64,000 nucleotides of DNA from Dyella sp. ASV21 (GCF_016428975.1 NZ_JAELTT010000022.1:1-64000); one strand, 5' to 3'; positions 39,331-49,316 are shown, counted from the stretch's first letter. Notes: a model not told the origin generated them from the sequence alone. Numbers and translations: made by a program.

Positions 39331-39990
39331 ATGTCGTCCGCAAGCCTGGCTGTACGTCGTCATGCCCATCCCGATAGCACCCGCATCGCCGCCCTGAGCG
39401 CGGCCATCGCCATCAACCTGATCGCCCTGCTCGCCTTACTGCGACCCATGGCACCACAACTGGCGGAACAGGTCCGCCAGTTCACCGAAACCGATATTCG
39501 CTTTCTCACCCCGCCGCCCAAGGTCCCCGATCCCCCCGCGGTGGAAATGAAGCCGCTCCCGCAACCACGCACGATCCCCCGCCCGCACACGCCGCCCATG
39601 CCGCCTGCGGTGCCCGTGACCGCACCCACCAGCGAGGGCAATATCGCCGCGCCCCCTGCGGTCCCCACCGTGGCGCCGACTAACCCCGAGCCCTTGGTCA
39701 GCACCGCACCGGTGGAGGCCTCGCTGGCCTATCGCGCCGTGCCGCTCAAGTACCCATCGCAGGCATTGCGCGGGCGCATGCAAGGCACGGTCATTCTCAA
39801 AGTGTTGGTGGACGAGCACGGCGCACCGCAAGAAGTCACCATCGAGCAAAGCAGCGGCTTCTCCCTGCTCGACCGCAGCGCGCGCGAACAGGTACTGCAA
39901 GGCTGGAAATTCGAGCCGGCCATGGTCGGCGGGCACGCGGTACGTGCATGGGCACGCGTACCGGTGACGTTCGATCTCAATCAGCTATGA
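39331..39990 (+). CDS. tonB: Energy transducer TonB
   Basis: The 219-residue protein has an N-terminal membrane segment (about 23-43), a Pro-rich periplasmic linker (about 60-125, many PPP/PXP), and a C-terminal TonB domain (about 135-215). That domain contains YPSQALRGRMQGTVILKVLVDEHGAPQEV and GWKFEPAMVGGHAV. It couples inner-membrane energy to TonB-dependent receptors such as the one at the right end of this window. CAGGAGG precedes the ATG. No exbB/exbD genes are adjacent. Confidence 0.88.
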   Translation: MSSASLAVRRHAHPDSTRIAALSAAIAINLIALLALLRPMAPQLAEQVRQFTETDIRFLTPPPKVPDPPAVEMKPLPQPRTIPRPHTPPMPPAVPVTAPTSEGNIAAPPAVPTVAPTNPEPLVSTAPVEASLAYRAVPLKYPSQALRGRMQGTVILKVLVDEHGAPQEVTIEQSSGFSLLDRSAREQVLQGWKFEPAMVGGHAVRAWARVPVTFDLNQL

Positions 39991-40015
39991 CCGAACGCGC
40001 CCGCTGAAAAGGAAA

Positions 40016-40045
40016 GCCCGGCCTGCAATGCCTGCCAGGCCGGGC
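40016..40045. terminator. Bidirectional terminator between tonB and the facing gene
   Basis: GCCCGGCCTG (40016-40025) pairs with CAGGCCGGGC (40036-40045). On the minus strand it is followed by TTTCCTTTTC; on the plus strand it follows the tonB stop by 26 bases. Confidence 0.72.
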
Positions 40046-40079
40046 CATTCCACGGCAAATCGCAGCAATAAAAATCGGC

Positions 40080-40361
40080 TCAATGAACCGGAGTGGGTGC
40101 CGGTCGGCGCGAAGCGCGCGCAATAGCCCACACAATCGCCACCAGCAATATCACCGGCAGGCAAAGCGGCAACAACGCCACCGCCACGATGGGCGCGACG
40201 ATCAGCAACGCCAATCCGCCAAAGAGCATGCCAAGCACGGCGCCGACCAGGTGAAACAGGCCACCGATCAGCATGAAGGTGAGCTTGAACACCGTACCGA
40301 TCAAGGCCAGCACCAGCATCACGCCTACGAACAACATCAGGAGCACGCTCATTGCGATCAT
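40080..40361 (-). CDS. Small membrane protein of unknown function
   Basis: The 93-residue protein is nearly all hydrophobic (segments at about 3-23, 25-45, 50-83) with a short basic tail (ARASRRPAPTPVH). An AAGGAGAG Shine-Dalgarno precedes the ATG. No family is recognised. Confidence 0.72.
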   Translation of the reverse strand: MIAMSVLLMLFVGVMLVLALIGTVFKLTFMLIGGLFHLVGAVLGMLFGGLALLIVAPIVAVALLPLCLPVILLVAIVWAIARASRRPAPTPVH

Positions 40362-40577
40362 GATGACTCTCCTTGGGGCTACGGTCGCGCGTCGACACTA
40401 GTGAAGCCGATCGGCGCGCGTTTCAAGGCCTCGTTAAGAAGCATGCTGCGCTTTTGCCAGCGACTTCGCATGTCGCGAAAGTCATACCCAACCTCATCCG
40501 CCGTCTTCACAACGGGTTACGGGACTTTAACGATGGGCATGGTCCACTGCGGCCCGGATCCCGTCGAGTGACATCGC

Positions 40578-41156
40578 ATGGCCAAACACATGCACCACCT
40601 GAAGGCGCTGCGTGAGATCGCGTTTGACTATGGTGTGGGCGACCACCCCGACCTTGCCTCCATGGCTAGGGAGCTGGGCCGCCTGGTCCACCAGAACCGC
40701 CAGGCATTGAACGACGGCCTCACCGACCTGCGCTCGCGCGACAAGGGTTTCGAACGCTGGATGGTCGCTAGTCGCGGCAAGCCCGCCGTCAGCGTGCTGG
40801 TCATGGCCTGGCCGGCCAACCATGCCACGCCCATCCACGATCACGGCGGCCTATGGGGCCTGGAGCTGGCCCTGCATGGCGCGCTGGAAGTGCAATCGTG
40901 GGACCGCGACGCCAAGAGCGGCGCACTACGCGAAGTAGGCCGCGACTGGCTGGGCCCCGGTGACGCCAGCTGGTTCGACGCCGACGACCGCTATGCCCAT
41001 CGCTGCCGCAACCTTTCGCGGCATGACACCGCCCTCACGCTTCACGTCTATGGGGGCGATCTGGCACAGTACTTCACATATGAAGAAGCCGAAAAGGCCG
41101 GCCAGTGGCTCGCCAGGGAACAACGCAGCACCATCGCGGGTTCCCTGTACGCTTGA
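40578..41156 (+). CDS. Cysteine dioxygenase family protein
   Basis: The 192-residue cupin has HDHGGLWG (residues about 87-94), the Fe-binding His-x-His of the cysteine dioxygenase/PCO fold, and a further His in the second motif (YAHRCRNLSRHD). Bacterial members oxidise cysteine or other thiols to sulfinates. The FAD-dependent gene starts 31 bases after it, so they likely form one operon. No Cys-Tyr crosslink residue could be judged from sequence alone. Confidence 0.84.
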   Translation: MAKHMHHLKALREIAFDYGVGDHPDLASMARELGRLVHQNRQALNDGLTDLRSRDKGFERWMVASRGKPAVSVLVMAWPANHATPIHDHGGLWGLELALHGALEVQSWDRDAKSGALREVGRDWLGPGDASWFDADDRYAHRCRNLSRHDTALTLHVYGGDLAQYFTYEEAEKAGQWLAREQRSTIAGSLYA

Positions 41157-41187
41157 GCCATACGAATCCGCTTTTTGAAGGAATGGC

Positions 41188-42555
41188 ATGTATCGAAGGG
41201 TCGCCATTATCGGCGGCGGCGCCGCTGCGGCAGCGCTGTTGAGCGAGCTGCTGGAACGCCAGCCGCCGCAACCGTTGCATATTGACTGGTATACCGGCGG
41301 CGGTACGCCGGCGCGCGGTGTCGCCTATGGCACGCGCTCGGATCGCCACCTGCTCAACGTTCGCGCGGCGTCCATGAGCATGTTCGCCGGCAAGCCCCGG
41401 GGCTTTCTCGATTTCGCCCAGCGCGGCGACCACACCATTGCCGGCACCGACTTTCTGCCGCGTCGCCTGTATGGCGACTATCTGGAAGCCGAAGTGACGC
41501 GCGCGCTCGAACGCGCGCAAGCGGATGGCCACGATGTACGCGTATTGCCGTTCGCGGCCGACGCCGTTGTACCCGAGCAGGACGGCGTCACCGTGATTCA
41601 CGGCGAAGAAAACACGCGCGTCGATGCCGCGGTGCTCGCACTCGGTTCGCTGCCGCCGCAACCGTTGAGTGGCGTGAGCGACGCGGCACTCGCCAGCGGC
41701 CAGTATGTAACCGAGCCGTGGGGCTTCCTCGCCGAAGCCAAGCCGGATGCGCGACCGCTCAAAGTAGTGTTGATCGGCCTGGGCCTCACCGCCGTGGACG
41801 TGCTGCTTGAACTGGCGACACTGTGGCCCAACGCGTCCTTCGAAGCCATTTCGCGCCACGGCCTGCTACCCGAGCCCCACCTGGAGAACGCCTCGGCGCC
41901 CGCCGATGACGGTGCCGATCTGGTGGAAGCCATGCGCGAGGCCCCGGAAATCCGTCGCTGGTTCCACCTGCTGCGTGAAGCCGCCACCCACGCGGCCGAT
42001 TGGCGCACCGTGATCGACAGCCTGCGCCCGCATACACCGTCGTTGTGGGCGCTGCTGCCCAAGGACGAACGTGCCCGCTTCCTGCGCCATGCGCGTTGGG
42101 CCTGGGAGCGCGTGCGCCATCGCATGGCGCCGCAAGTGATGACGGCGCTGCAGGCGCTGGAACACGAAGGCCGCCTGCATCGTCGCTGCGGTCGCCTGCA
42201 AGCGGCGGATGTCGCCGGTGAAAAACTGCGCCTGCAGGTGCGTCACGCGCACGATGTGGCATGCGATACGGTGGACGCGGACGTGGTGATCCAGACCGTG
42301 GGCCTCAATACCGACGTGCGCCGCACTCAGCACGCCCTAGTACGCCAGCTCGCCACCAATGGCCATATCACCCCCGACCCGCTCGGTCTGGGCTGCATGG
42401 GTACGGTGGAGGGACGCCTGCAGCACGACGGCAGCACCTGGCCGCATTTCTACGCCATCGGCACTTTGCTGCGCGGCGTGCTGTGGGAATCCACCGCGAT
42501 GCCTGAAATCCGCCAACAGGCGCGCCAGCTCACCGATCGCCTGCTCGACGCGTAA
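41188..42555 (+). CDS. FAD/NAD(P)-binding protein of the hydroxylase/HpnW-like family
   Basis: The 455-residue protein begins with an FAD-binding GGGAAAAALLSELL (residues 9-22), followed by GVAYGTRSDRHLLNVRAASMSMFAG, the signature of the NAD_binding_9 group of uncharacterised FAD proteins. A second Rossmann fold is around residues 185-205. The substrate is unknown. It lies 31 bases after the cysteine-dioxygenase gene; the same pair occurs in other Xanthomonadales, which suggests that the two act together on a thiol-derived metabolite. Confidence 0.78.
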   Translation: MYRRVAIIGGGAAAAALLSELLERQPPQPLHIDWYTGGGTPARGVAYGTRSDRHLLNVRAASMSMFAGKPRGFLDFAQRGDHTIAGTDFLPRRLYGDYLEAEVTRALERAQADGHDVRVLPFAADAVVPEQDGVTVIHGEENTRVDAAVLALGSLPPQPLSGVSDAALASGQYVTEPWGFLAEAKPDARPLKVVLIGLGLTAVDVLLELATLWPNASFEAISRHGLLPEPHLENASAPADDGADLVEAMREAPEIRRWFHLLREAATHAADWRTVIDSLRPHTPSLWALLPKDERARFLRHARWAWERVRHRMAPQVMTALQALEHEGRLHRRCGRLQAADVAGEKLRLQVRHAHDVACDTVDADVVIQTVGLNTDVRRTQHALVRQLATNGHITPDPLGLGCMGTVEGRLQHDGSTWPHFYAIGTLLRGVLWESTAMPEIRQQARQLTDRLLDA

Positions 42556-42562
42556 ACGCCAA

Positions 42563-42591
42563 ACGCCGCGCATGCCCTGCATGCGCGGCGT
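42563..42591. terminator. Terminator after the FAD protein gene
   Basis: ACGCCGCGCATG pairs with CATGCGCGGCGT over CCCTG, 12 perfect pairs, then TCTTCC. It serves the convergent pair (FAD gene and the alcohol dehydrogenase). Confidence 0.75.
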
Positions 42592-42605
42592 CTTCCTATC
42601 TCCGC

Positions 42606-43619
42606 TCAGAAACCGCTCAACACCAGCTTGCCAATGGTGCTGGTGCTTTCCAGCTGCGCATGCGCGCGACGCACGTTCGCGGCGTTGACGCCACCCAGGT
42701 TTTCGCGAGCGGTGCTGCGCAACACACCCGCATCCACCAGATCCGCCACTTCGTTGAGCAGCAGGTGTTGCGCCTGCATGTCTTCGGTGTGGAACAACGA
42801 GCGCGTGAACATCGATTCCCAATGCAACGACTGGCTTTTTGCCTTGAGCAGGCGGATATCCGGAGGCGTCGCCGGATCATCGATAAGACCGAGCTTGCCC
42901 TGCGGCTTGAGCAGTTCCGTGAGGCTCACGAAATGCTGGTCGGTATGCGTAAGACCCAGTACGTAGTCCACGCCTAACGGCGCGAATGCCTTGACCGCGG
43001 CCACCAGGTCGCCGTGATGATCCACCACATGATGGGCGCCCATCTCGCTCACCCAGGCGCGACTGTCGGCGCGCGAGGCGGTGCCAATCACGGTGAGGTG
43101 GGTGAGCTTGCGGGCAAGCTGGATCGCCATCGAACCGACTCCGCCAGCGCCGCCCACAACGAGCAGCACGCCGCTATGCGCGCGGCTACCACGCGCCACG
43201 CCCAGCCGATCGAACAGCAGTTCCCACGCGGTGATACTGGTCAGCGGCATGGCAGCGGCCTGCGCAAAGTCCAGCGTGGACGGCTTGCGACCCACGATGC
43301 GCTCATCCACCAACTGGAACTCGCTATTGCTGCCCGCGCGATCGATGGCGCCCGCGTAGAACACCTGATCGCCGGGCTTGAACAGGCTGACCTCCGCACC
43401 CACGGCGATCACGGTACCGGCGGCGTCCCAGCCCAGCACCTTGTCCGCGCCCTGCGGATCGACACGCTTGCGCACCTTGGTATCCACCGGATTCACCGAG
43501 ATCGCCTCCACTTTCACCAGCAGGTCGCGACCTTGCGCGACGGGCGTGGGCAGATCCACATCGATCAGGCTCTGTGGATCGGCAAGCGGCAACAGGTGTC
43601 GATACGCAACGGCTTTCAT
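42606..43619 (-). CDS. Zinc-binding alcohol dehydrogenase family protein (quinone oxidoreductase-like)
   Basis: The 337-residue protein has a GroES-like N-terminus (VKVEAISVNPVDTKVRKRVD, then GWDAAGTVIAVG) and a Rossmann fold with VVGGAGGVGSMAIQLARKL. Catalytic zinc Cys/His residues of classical ADHs are not evident, so it belongs to the ZADH1/QOR-type members acting on quinones or enals. GGAGAG precedes the ATG. Upstream lies the MFS exporter on the same strand. Confidence 0.86.
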   Translation of the reverse strand: MKAVAYRHLLPLADPQSLIDVDLPTPVAQGRDLLVKVEAISVNPVDTKVRKRVDPQGADKVLGWDAAGTVIAVGAEVSLFKPGDQVFYAGAIDRAGSNSEFQLVDERIVGRKPSTLDFAQAAAMPLTSITAWELLFDRLGVARGSRAHSGVLLVVGGAGGVGSMAIQLARKLTHLTVIGTASRADSRAWVSEMGAHHVVDHHGDLVAAVKAFAPLGVDYVLGLTHTDQHFVSLTELLKPQGKLGLIDDPATPPDIRLLKAKSQSLHWESMFTRSLFHTEDMQAQHLLLNEVADLVDAGVLRSTARENLGGVNAANVRRAHAQLESTSTIGKLVLSGF

Positions 43620-43718
43620 GGAGCTCTCCAGGCAATGAAGGAAAACGTCAGGGAATGATTCTGCGCCGACGAAAGTCGTCGAAAGGTCGCGCGGGCGGCA
43701 CCTTGATCACCGTGCCAG

Positions 43719-44966
43719 TCAGGCACCCACGGCGCAGGCCAGCGCCGCACCTCGGCGACGCTCCAGGGCCGCGCTGAGCAAAGTCACCAGCAAGCCCAGC
43801 AGCGCGACGATGGCGCCAGCCACACTTACCGACGGCAGGCCCTTGCCGAGATCGATCATGGCGCCGCCGACGAAAGCACCGATTGCATTACCCAGGTTGA
43901 AGGCCGCGATATTGAGCGTGGATGCCAGGTGCGGACCTTCGCTGGCCTGCTGCACCACGCGCATCTGCAGCGGAGGCACCGTGGCGAAGGCGGCGATGCC
44001 CCAGACGAACACGGTGACGATGGCGCCGACCGTGCTGTGCATGGTCCAGGCAAACGCAAACATGATCAGCGATAACACCACCAGCACGGCGATGAGCGAG
44101 GGCATCAGGCGCCAGTCAGCCAGTCGCCCGCCCAGCGTGTTGCCGATGGTGGTGCCCACACCGAACAGGATCAGCACCCAGCCGGTCGCGCCCACGCTGA
44201 CGCCCGAAACATCCTGCAGGATCGGCGCGATATAAGTGAAAACCGTAAACACGCCGCCGAAGCCGAGCACGGTCATCGCCAACGCCAGCAGCACCTGCGG
44301 CTTGCGCAGCACGCCCAGTTCGCGACGCATATCGGGCGAGGCCAGATCCGGCAGGGCTGGCACCAGTCGCCACACCGCGATGGCGGCGATCACGCCCAGC
44401 ACCGTCACGGCGGCAAAGGTGGAGCGCCAACCGGCCCACTGGCCGAGAAAGGTGCCGAACGGCACGCCCAGCACATTGGCTAGCGTCAGGCCGGTGAACA
44501 TCAGGGCTATCGCACGCGCCGCCTGGCCGCGCGGCACGATGTGCGAAGCCACCACCGCGCCGATGCCAAAGAACGAGCCATGACAGAACGCCGCCACCAC
44601 GCGCGCCGCCATCAGCACTCCGTAGCTGGGTGCTACCGCACACAGCGCATTGCCAAGAATGAACAAGCCCAGCAGCAGGAGCAGCGCGTTGCGGCGTTCG
44701 AGGCGCGCGGTGAGCGCGGCCAGTACCGGCGCACCGGCCGCCACGCCCAGCGCATAGCCCGACACCAGCAGGCCCGCCGAGGGGATGCTGACATGCAGGT
44801 CCTGGGCAACCTCGGGCAGCAGGCCCATGATCACGAACTCCGTGGTACCAATGGCGAAAGCCGCCACGGACAGGGCCAGCAAGGCCAGCCGGGAGGGCGC
44901 CGGGTTGGCGGCGGTCGGGGGAACGGAGAGGCGCTGGGCGCCTTCCTGGGGAACCGGGGAGTGCAT
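43719..44966 (-). CDS. MFS transporter, AraJ/NepI-like (DHA1)
   Basis: The 415-residue protein has 12 hydrophobic segments and the DHA1 pattern FAIGTTEFVIMGLLPEVAQDL in segment 1, then GAPVLAALTARLERRNALL in the 2-3 loop. Such exporters pump sugars, purine ribonucleosides or drugs. It is divergent from a LysR gene (99-base gap), a common regulator-target layout. The ADH gene lies 99 bases downstream. Confidence 0.88.
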   Translation of the reverse strand: MHSPVPQEGAQRLSVPPTAANPAPSRLALLALSVAAFAIGTTEFVIMGLLPEVAQDLHVSIPSAGLLVSGYALGVAAGAPVLAALTARLERRNALLLLLGLFILGNALCAVAPSYGVLMAARVVAAFCHGSFFGIGAVVASHIVPRGQAARAIALMFTGLTLANVLGVPFGTFLGQWAGWRSTFAAVTVLGVIAAIAVWRLVPALPDLASPDMRRELGVLRKPQVLLALAMTVLGFGGVFTVFTYIAPILQDVSGVSVGATGWVLILFGVGTTIGNTLGGRLADWRLMPSLIAVLVVLSLIMFAFAWTMHSTVGAIVTVFVWGIAAFATVPPLQMRVVQQASEGPHLASTLNIAAFNLGNAIGAFVGGAMIDLGKGLPSVSVAGAIVALLGLLVTLLSAALERRRGAALACAVGA

Positions 44967-45065
44967 ACAGAGGGTCCAGACGGATCGAAGATCGCTACTG
45001 TGCGCCTTGTCGATCCACTCCGGAATTGAGCAAACTAGACAGGCATCCTTTCCAAAAAGTTGAAG

Positions 45066-45995
45066 ATGGTCGATTTCGAGGACATGCGGCTCTTCGTCCG
45101 CGCGGTGAACGACGGCAGCCTTTCGGCCGCCGGGCGGGAGCTTGGCCTGTCACCGGCAGCCGCCAGCAAGCGCCTCAACCGCCTGGAACAGGCGCTGGGC
45201 GTGCGCCTGCTCCAACGCAGCTCCCGGCGCCTGGTGCTGACGGAGGAAGGCAGCATCTACTTCGAGCGTTGCCAGGCCATCATCGCGGACGTCGATGACG
45301 CCAACGCCGCCGTGGGGCTGGGCCAACTGGAGGTGCGCGGGCAGTTGCACGTTTCCGCCTCGGTGGACATGGGCCGGCAGTACATCGGCCCCATCGCGGC
45401 CGATTTCGTCGCCCAGCATCCCCATCTCAAGCTGCGCCTGACCAACTCCGACGCCATGCTCGACCTGTTCGAGAACGGCGTGGATGTGGCGATCCGCGGC
45501 GGCACCATGGCCGACTCGCGCCTGGTCTCACGGCTGCTCGCCAACAACTTCCGCGTGCTGTGCGCCTCCCCGGAATACCTGGCGCGGCGCGGTACACCCA
45601 CCCGGGTGGAACAGCTGGAGCAGCACGACTGCCTGATGCTGCACCGCCCCGGCCACGGCATCCTGCCCTGGATACTGCAAACGCCCGAAGGGCCCCGAAC
45701 CCTGCGGGTGGATGCGGCCATCACGTGCGACAACGGCGACCTGATGCGCGCGCTGGCCGTCGCCGGGCATGGGCTGGCATTCAAGTCGGCCTGGGATATC
45801 GCCGAGGACGTGCGCGCCGGACGGCTGGTGCCGGTGCTGGCCGATGTGATCCTGCCCGATGCGCACATCTACGCCATCTACCCCAGCCGCTGCTACCTGC
45901 CTGCACGCATACGCGGGTTCGTGGATCATCTGCAGCAAGCGCTGCAACAACGCGAACGCGAAGTGCTGGACACCGTACGCAGCGCCATGCGCTGA
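45066..45995 (+). CDS. LysR-family transcriptional regulator
   Basis: The 309-residue protein has the HTH MRLFVRAVNDGSLSAAGRELGLSPAAASKRLNRLEQALGVRLL and a standard ligand domain. It is divergent from the MFS exporter with 99 bases between them, so it likely controls that gene. The ATG at 45066 was chosen; a TTG at 45060 is possible. Confidence 0.9.
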   Translation: MVDFEDMRLFVRAVNDGSLSAAGRELGLSPAAASKRLNRLEQALGVRLLQRSSRRLVLTEEGSIYFERCQAIIADVDDANAAVGLGQLEVRGQLHVSASVDMGRQYIGPIAADFVAQHPHLKLRLTNSDAMLDLFENGVDVAIRGGTMADSRLVSRLLANNFRVLCASPEYLARRGTPTRVEQLEQHDCLMLHRPGHGILPWILQTPEGPRTLRVDAAITCDNGDLMRALAVAGHGLAFKSAWDIAEDVRAGRLVPVLADVILPDAHIYAIYPSRCYLPARIRGFVDHLQQALQQREREVLDTVRSAMR

Positions 45996-46073
45996 TCCAT
46001 CCATCCAGGCCGCAGGAGAGCTTCCCACCATGCATCCACAGGCCCCGCTCCGCTCGTCCACCGAGCCCGACGC

Positions 46074-47477
46074 ATGCTAGCCACCGTGCTCGGCCTGCTG
46101 TTGCTTACGTTGCATGTAGCGGGCGTGTTCGCCGCGATGCATGCGGTAATGAATACACGCACCCCGCAGGGCGCATTCGCCTGGGCACTGGGCCTGGTGC
46201 TGCTGCCTTACCTCACCCTGGTGCCTTACCTCTACCTGGGCCGTAGCCACTTTCACGGCTACATCGACCTGCATCGCCTGCGCCGCGAACAAATGCAGGT
46301 GCTGGCAAACGTGCAACTGGATACCGGCGTCGCCGCGCACGAAGCCTGCGCGCGCTACGACGAGCTGGCGCGCATGCTGGGCACACCCTTCCATGACGGT
46401 CAGCGGCTGCGGCTGCTGGTGAATGGCGAGGCGACGTTCAGCGCCATCCTCGGCGCCATCGGCGAGGCCCGCCATTGCGTGCTGGTGCAGTTCTTCATCA
46501 TCCATGACGATGCACTGGGCCGGCGCCTGCAAGACGTACTGCTCGACCGCGTGCGTGCCGGCGTGGAGGTATGCGTGCTGTATGACGGCATCGGCAGCCA
46601 TGCGTTGCCGCATCACTACGTGGATACGCTGCGCGAGGCGGGGGTGCACATCCATCCGTTTGCCACGCATCGGCGCAGCAACCGTTTCCAGCTCAACTTT
46701 CGCAATCACCGCAAGATCGTGGTGGTGGATGGCGTACGCGGCTTTGTCGGCGGCCTCAATGTGGGCGACGAGTACATGGGCCTGAAACCTCCGCTCGCCC
46801 CTTGGCGCGACACGCACCTGGAGATCGAAGGTCCCGCCGTGGTCGACCTGCAACGCAGCTTTGCCGAAGACTGGCACTGGGTCACCGGCGCGCTTCCGCC
46901 ACTGCTGCGCCCCGCGCCCGGTAAAGGCAGCGCGCATACGCTGATCCTCGCCACGGGACCGGCAGACAGGCAGGAAAGCTGCTCGCTTTTCTTCGTGGCC
47001 GCCATCCACGCCGCGCGACATCGACTATGGATTACCTCGCCGTATTTCGTCCCCGATCAGGCGGTGATGGCTGCCCTGCGCCTGGCGGTGTTTCGCGGCG
47101 TCGATGTGCGCGTACTGATTCCGGCGCGACCGGATCACCACACGGTATTTCTCGCCTCCAGCCTGTACGCGCACGATGCGATACGCGCGGGCATTCGCGT
47201 GTTTCGCTATCAGCCGGGCTTTGTGCATCAGAAGGTGATGCTGGTGGATGACGACACCGCATCAGTGGGCAGCATGAACCTGGACAACCGTTCCTTCCGC
47301 CTGAATTTCGAGGTCGGCGCGCTGAATGTCGATCGCGTCTTCGCCGCCCAGGTGGAGGCGATGTTGCTCGAAGATTTTTCGCACGCACATGAAGTCACCG
47401 AGGCGGAATACCTCAAGGCGCCTTACCTGCGACGCCTTGCGATGCACGTCGCGCGCCTGTTCGATCCGGTGCTCTAG
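46074..47477 (+). CDS. cls: Cardiolipin synthase (phospholipase D family)
   Basis: The 467-residue protein has two membrane segments at the N-terminus (about 2-22 and 35-55). Two HKD motifs follow: HRKIVVVDG with GGLN (about residues 219-235) and HQKVMLVDDDTASVGSMN (about 385-402). It joins two phosphatidylglycerols or similar to make cardiolipin at the inner membrane. The gene end overlaps the facing MFS gene by four bases. Confidence 0.9.
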   Translation: MLATVLGLLLLTLHVAGVFAAMHAVMNTRTPQGAFAWALGLVLLPYLTLVPYLYLGRSHFHGYIDLHRLRREQMQVLANVQLDTGVAAHEACARYDELARMLGTPFHDGQRLRLLVNGEATFSAILGAIGEARHCVLVQFFIIHDDALGRRLQDVLLDRVRAGVEVCVLYDGIGSHALPHHYVDTLREAGVHIHPFATHRRSNRFQLNFRNHRKIVVVDGVRGFVGGLNVGDEYMGLKPPLAPWRDTHLEIEGPAVVDLQRSFAEDWHWVTGALPPLLRPAPGKGSAHTLILATGPADRQESCSLFFVAAIHAARHRLWITSPYFVPDQAVMAALRLAVFRGVDVRVLIPARPDHHTVFLASSLYAHDAIRAGIRVFRYQPGFVHQKVMLVDDDTASVGSMNLDNRSFRLNFEVGALNVDRVFAAQVEAMLLEDFSHAHEVTEAEYLKAPYLRRLAMHVARLFDPVL

Positions 47478-48676
47478 GCCCCGCGAGTCGGGTGGCCGTA
47501 AATCATATAGAGCGCGCCGGTGAGCAAGGATGCCGCCAGCGAAAAGCCGGCAGCCATCAGGAACATCGGCCCATAACGCCCGCTCGAGGCGATCCAGCCG
47601 CCCAGCGGCCCGGTGATGCCCAAGGCCACGTCGATAAAGACCGAGTAAGCCGCCAACGCAGCGCCGCGATTGCTTGAACTCACCCGCTCCACCGCCACCA
47701 CGCCCAGCGCCGGAAAGATCAGCGAGAAGCCGATGCCGCTCAGCGCCGCACCGAGCATGGCCATGCCGACGTGATCCGCGCTCGCCAGCACGATCAGACC
47801 CACGCATTCCACCAGCAGCGAAGTCAGCGCCACGCGATAGCCGCCAAAATGGGCGATCGTCCAACCCAGCACCAGCCGCACGCCGACGAAGCACACGCCG
47901 AACAGACTGAGCGTGGGCGCCGCACCGCTCCAGCCCTGGCTGGCGTAGTAAAGAGTGACGAAGGTAGCGATGACGCCGAAGCCGACCGAGCCCAGCGCCA
48001 AGCCCATGCCATAGGGCGCCACGCGCCCGAACACGTGTCGCATCGGCAAGCGCTCGCCAGCTTCGGCCTGCACCGCCGGTCGCGGCCACGCCATGGCCAA
48101 GGCCAGCGCCATCAGCACCACGGCGGACAGCCCGATCATGCGAAAACCACCCAGCGCCACCAGCCATACGCCCAGCGGCGCACCCGCCGCCAAGGCGCCG
48201 TAGGTGGCGATGCCGTTCCAGGAAATCACCTTGGCGGTGTGTTCGCCACCGACCCGGCCAATACCCCACATGATGCAGCCGGTCGCCACACAGCTTTCAC
48301 CCATGCCCAGCGCCAGACGCGCCAGCAACATCACGCCCAGGGCGCCCAGCGGCCACTGGCGCAACGCCGACGCCCCCAGCATCAGCAGGCCGCTGACGCC
48401 ACAGGCGAGGATGCCGATAAGCGCCGTGCGCTTGGGACCCGCCGTATCGGAAGTGCGACCGGCAAAACCACGGCTCAACAAGGTGGCCACGTACTGGGTG
48501 CTGATGACCAGGCCGGCCAGCACCGCGCCAAAGCCCAGGTCGCCATGCACGAACGGCGGCAGCACCGCCAGCTGCATGCCGATCACCAGATAAGCCAGAA
48601 ACGTAAAGCACACGATCTGGACGATACGCAGCGTCAACGGCAAACCGCTGGCGTTCGCCTCAAGCGAGGAATTCAT
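47474..48676 (-). CDS. MFS transporter, YhhS/YfcJ-like
   Basis: The 400-residue protein has 12 hydrophobic segments with GFAGRTSDTAGPKRTALIG in the 2-3 loop (the MFS motif A area) and GMGESCVATGCIMWGIGR in segment 5. The length and motifs fit the YhhS/YfcJ group of exporters. The substrate is unknown. It overlaps the cls gene by four bases at their ends. Confidence 0.85.
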   Translation of the reverse strand: MNSSLEANASGLPLTLRIVQIVCFTFLAYLVIGMQLAVLPPFVHGDLGFGAVLAGLVISTQYVATLLSRGFAGRTSDTAGPKRTALIGILACGVSGLLMLGASALRQWPLGALGVMLLARLALGMGESCVATGCIMWGIGRVGGEHTAKVISWNGIATYGALAAGAPLGVWLVALGGFRMIGLSAVVLMALALAMAWPRPAVQAEAGERLPMRHVFGRVAPYGMGLALGSVGFGVIATFVTLYYASQGWSGAAPTLSLFGVCFVGVRLVLGWTIAHFGGYRVALTSLLVECVGLIVLASADHVGMAMLGAALSGIGFSLIFPALGVVAVERVSSSNRGAALAAYSVFIDVALGITGPLGGWIASSGRYGPMFLMAAGFSLAASLLTGALYMIYGHPTRGA

Positions 48677-48745
48677 GGAAAGGACTTCTGAAAACGGAAA
48701 AACCAGCCGTGGACACGGGAACCCAAGGAAACGAACGGCGTCGCA

Positions 48746-49117
48746 TTACGACGACGGTCGGCGATGGGCCACCAGCCACCAGCCGACGTAGATGCCGATG
48801 CCTGCACCGATGAATTCGAACAGCACGCGGAGGCCAAGGCTGTCGGGATCGTGTACTTCGGCCAGACGTGCCTGCAACAGCTGCAGCGACTGCAGCCGCC
48901 CGTAGCTGAAATAGAACAGGTTCCACAAGTCCTGACCGCCAGCCACCAACAGGCTCACCACATACGACCAGCTCACCTCGATGCCCACGTTCCAGCCTTG
49001 TGAGCGGCCCAGCCAATGCAGGATGCCAAACACCACCAGGCCCACGCCGGCGGCAATGGCGCCGGCCTCCAGCGCGCCGATGAGCCCATAGCCCATCCAC
49101 GATTGGTCGTAAGGCAT
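48746..49117 (-). CDS. Membrane protein of unknown function
   Basis: The 123-residue protein has hydrophobic segments at about 10-37, 47-60 and 95-117. The loop between (FYFSYGRLQSLQLLQARLAEVHDPDSLGL) is soluble. It is separated from the MFS gene by about 70 bases and may be co-transcribed with it. No family is recognised. Confidence 0.7.
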   Translation of the reverse strand: MPYDQSWMGYGLIGALEAGAIAAGVGLVVFGILHWLGRSQGWNVGIEVSWSYVVSLLVAGGQDLWNLFYFSYGRLQSLQLLQARLAEVHDPDSLGLRVLFEFIGAGIGIYVGWWLVAHRRPSS

Positions 49118-49316
49118 GCCCTGTTCCTTCTGTTATCGCTGACGCACATTATGCCCGTGCGTAACGGCCACGGCGTGCCGAGGGAGGACAGCCCCGCCCC
49201 ATCCAGCCTGAACCGAACACATCACCGCTACATCCCCCGTCGAGCCCATCACACCGTGGTAAGCGCCTGGCCCGCTAGACTTTGCGAATGTCGCCCGCCA
49301 CGAGCCCCGACGAGCC

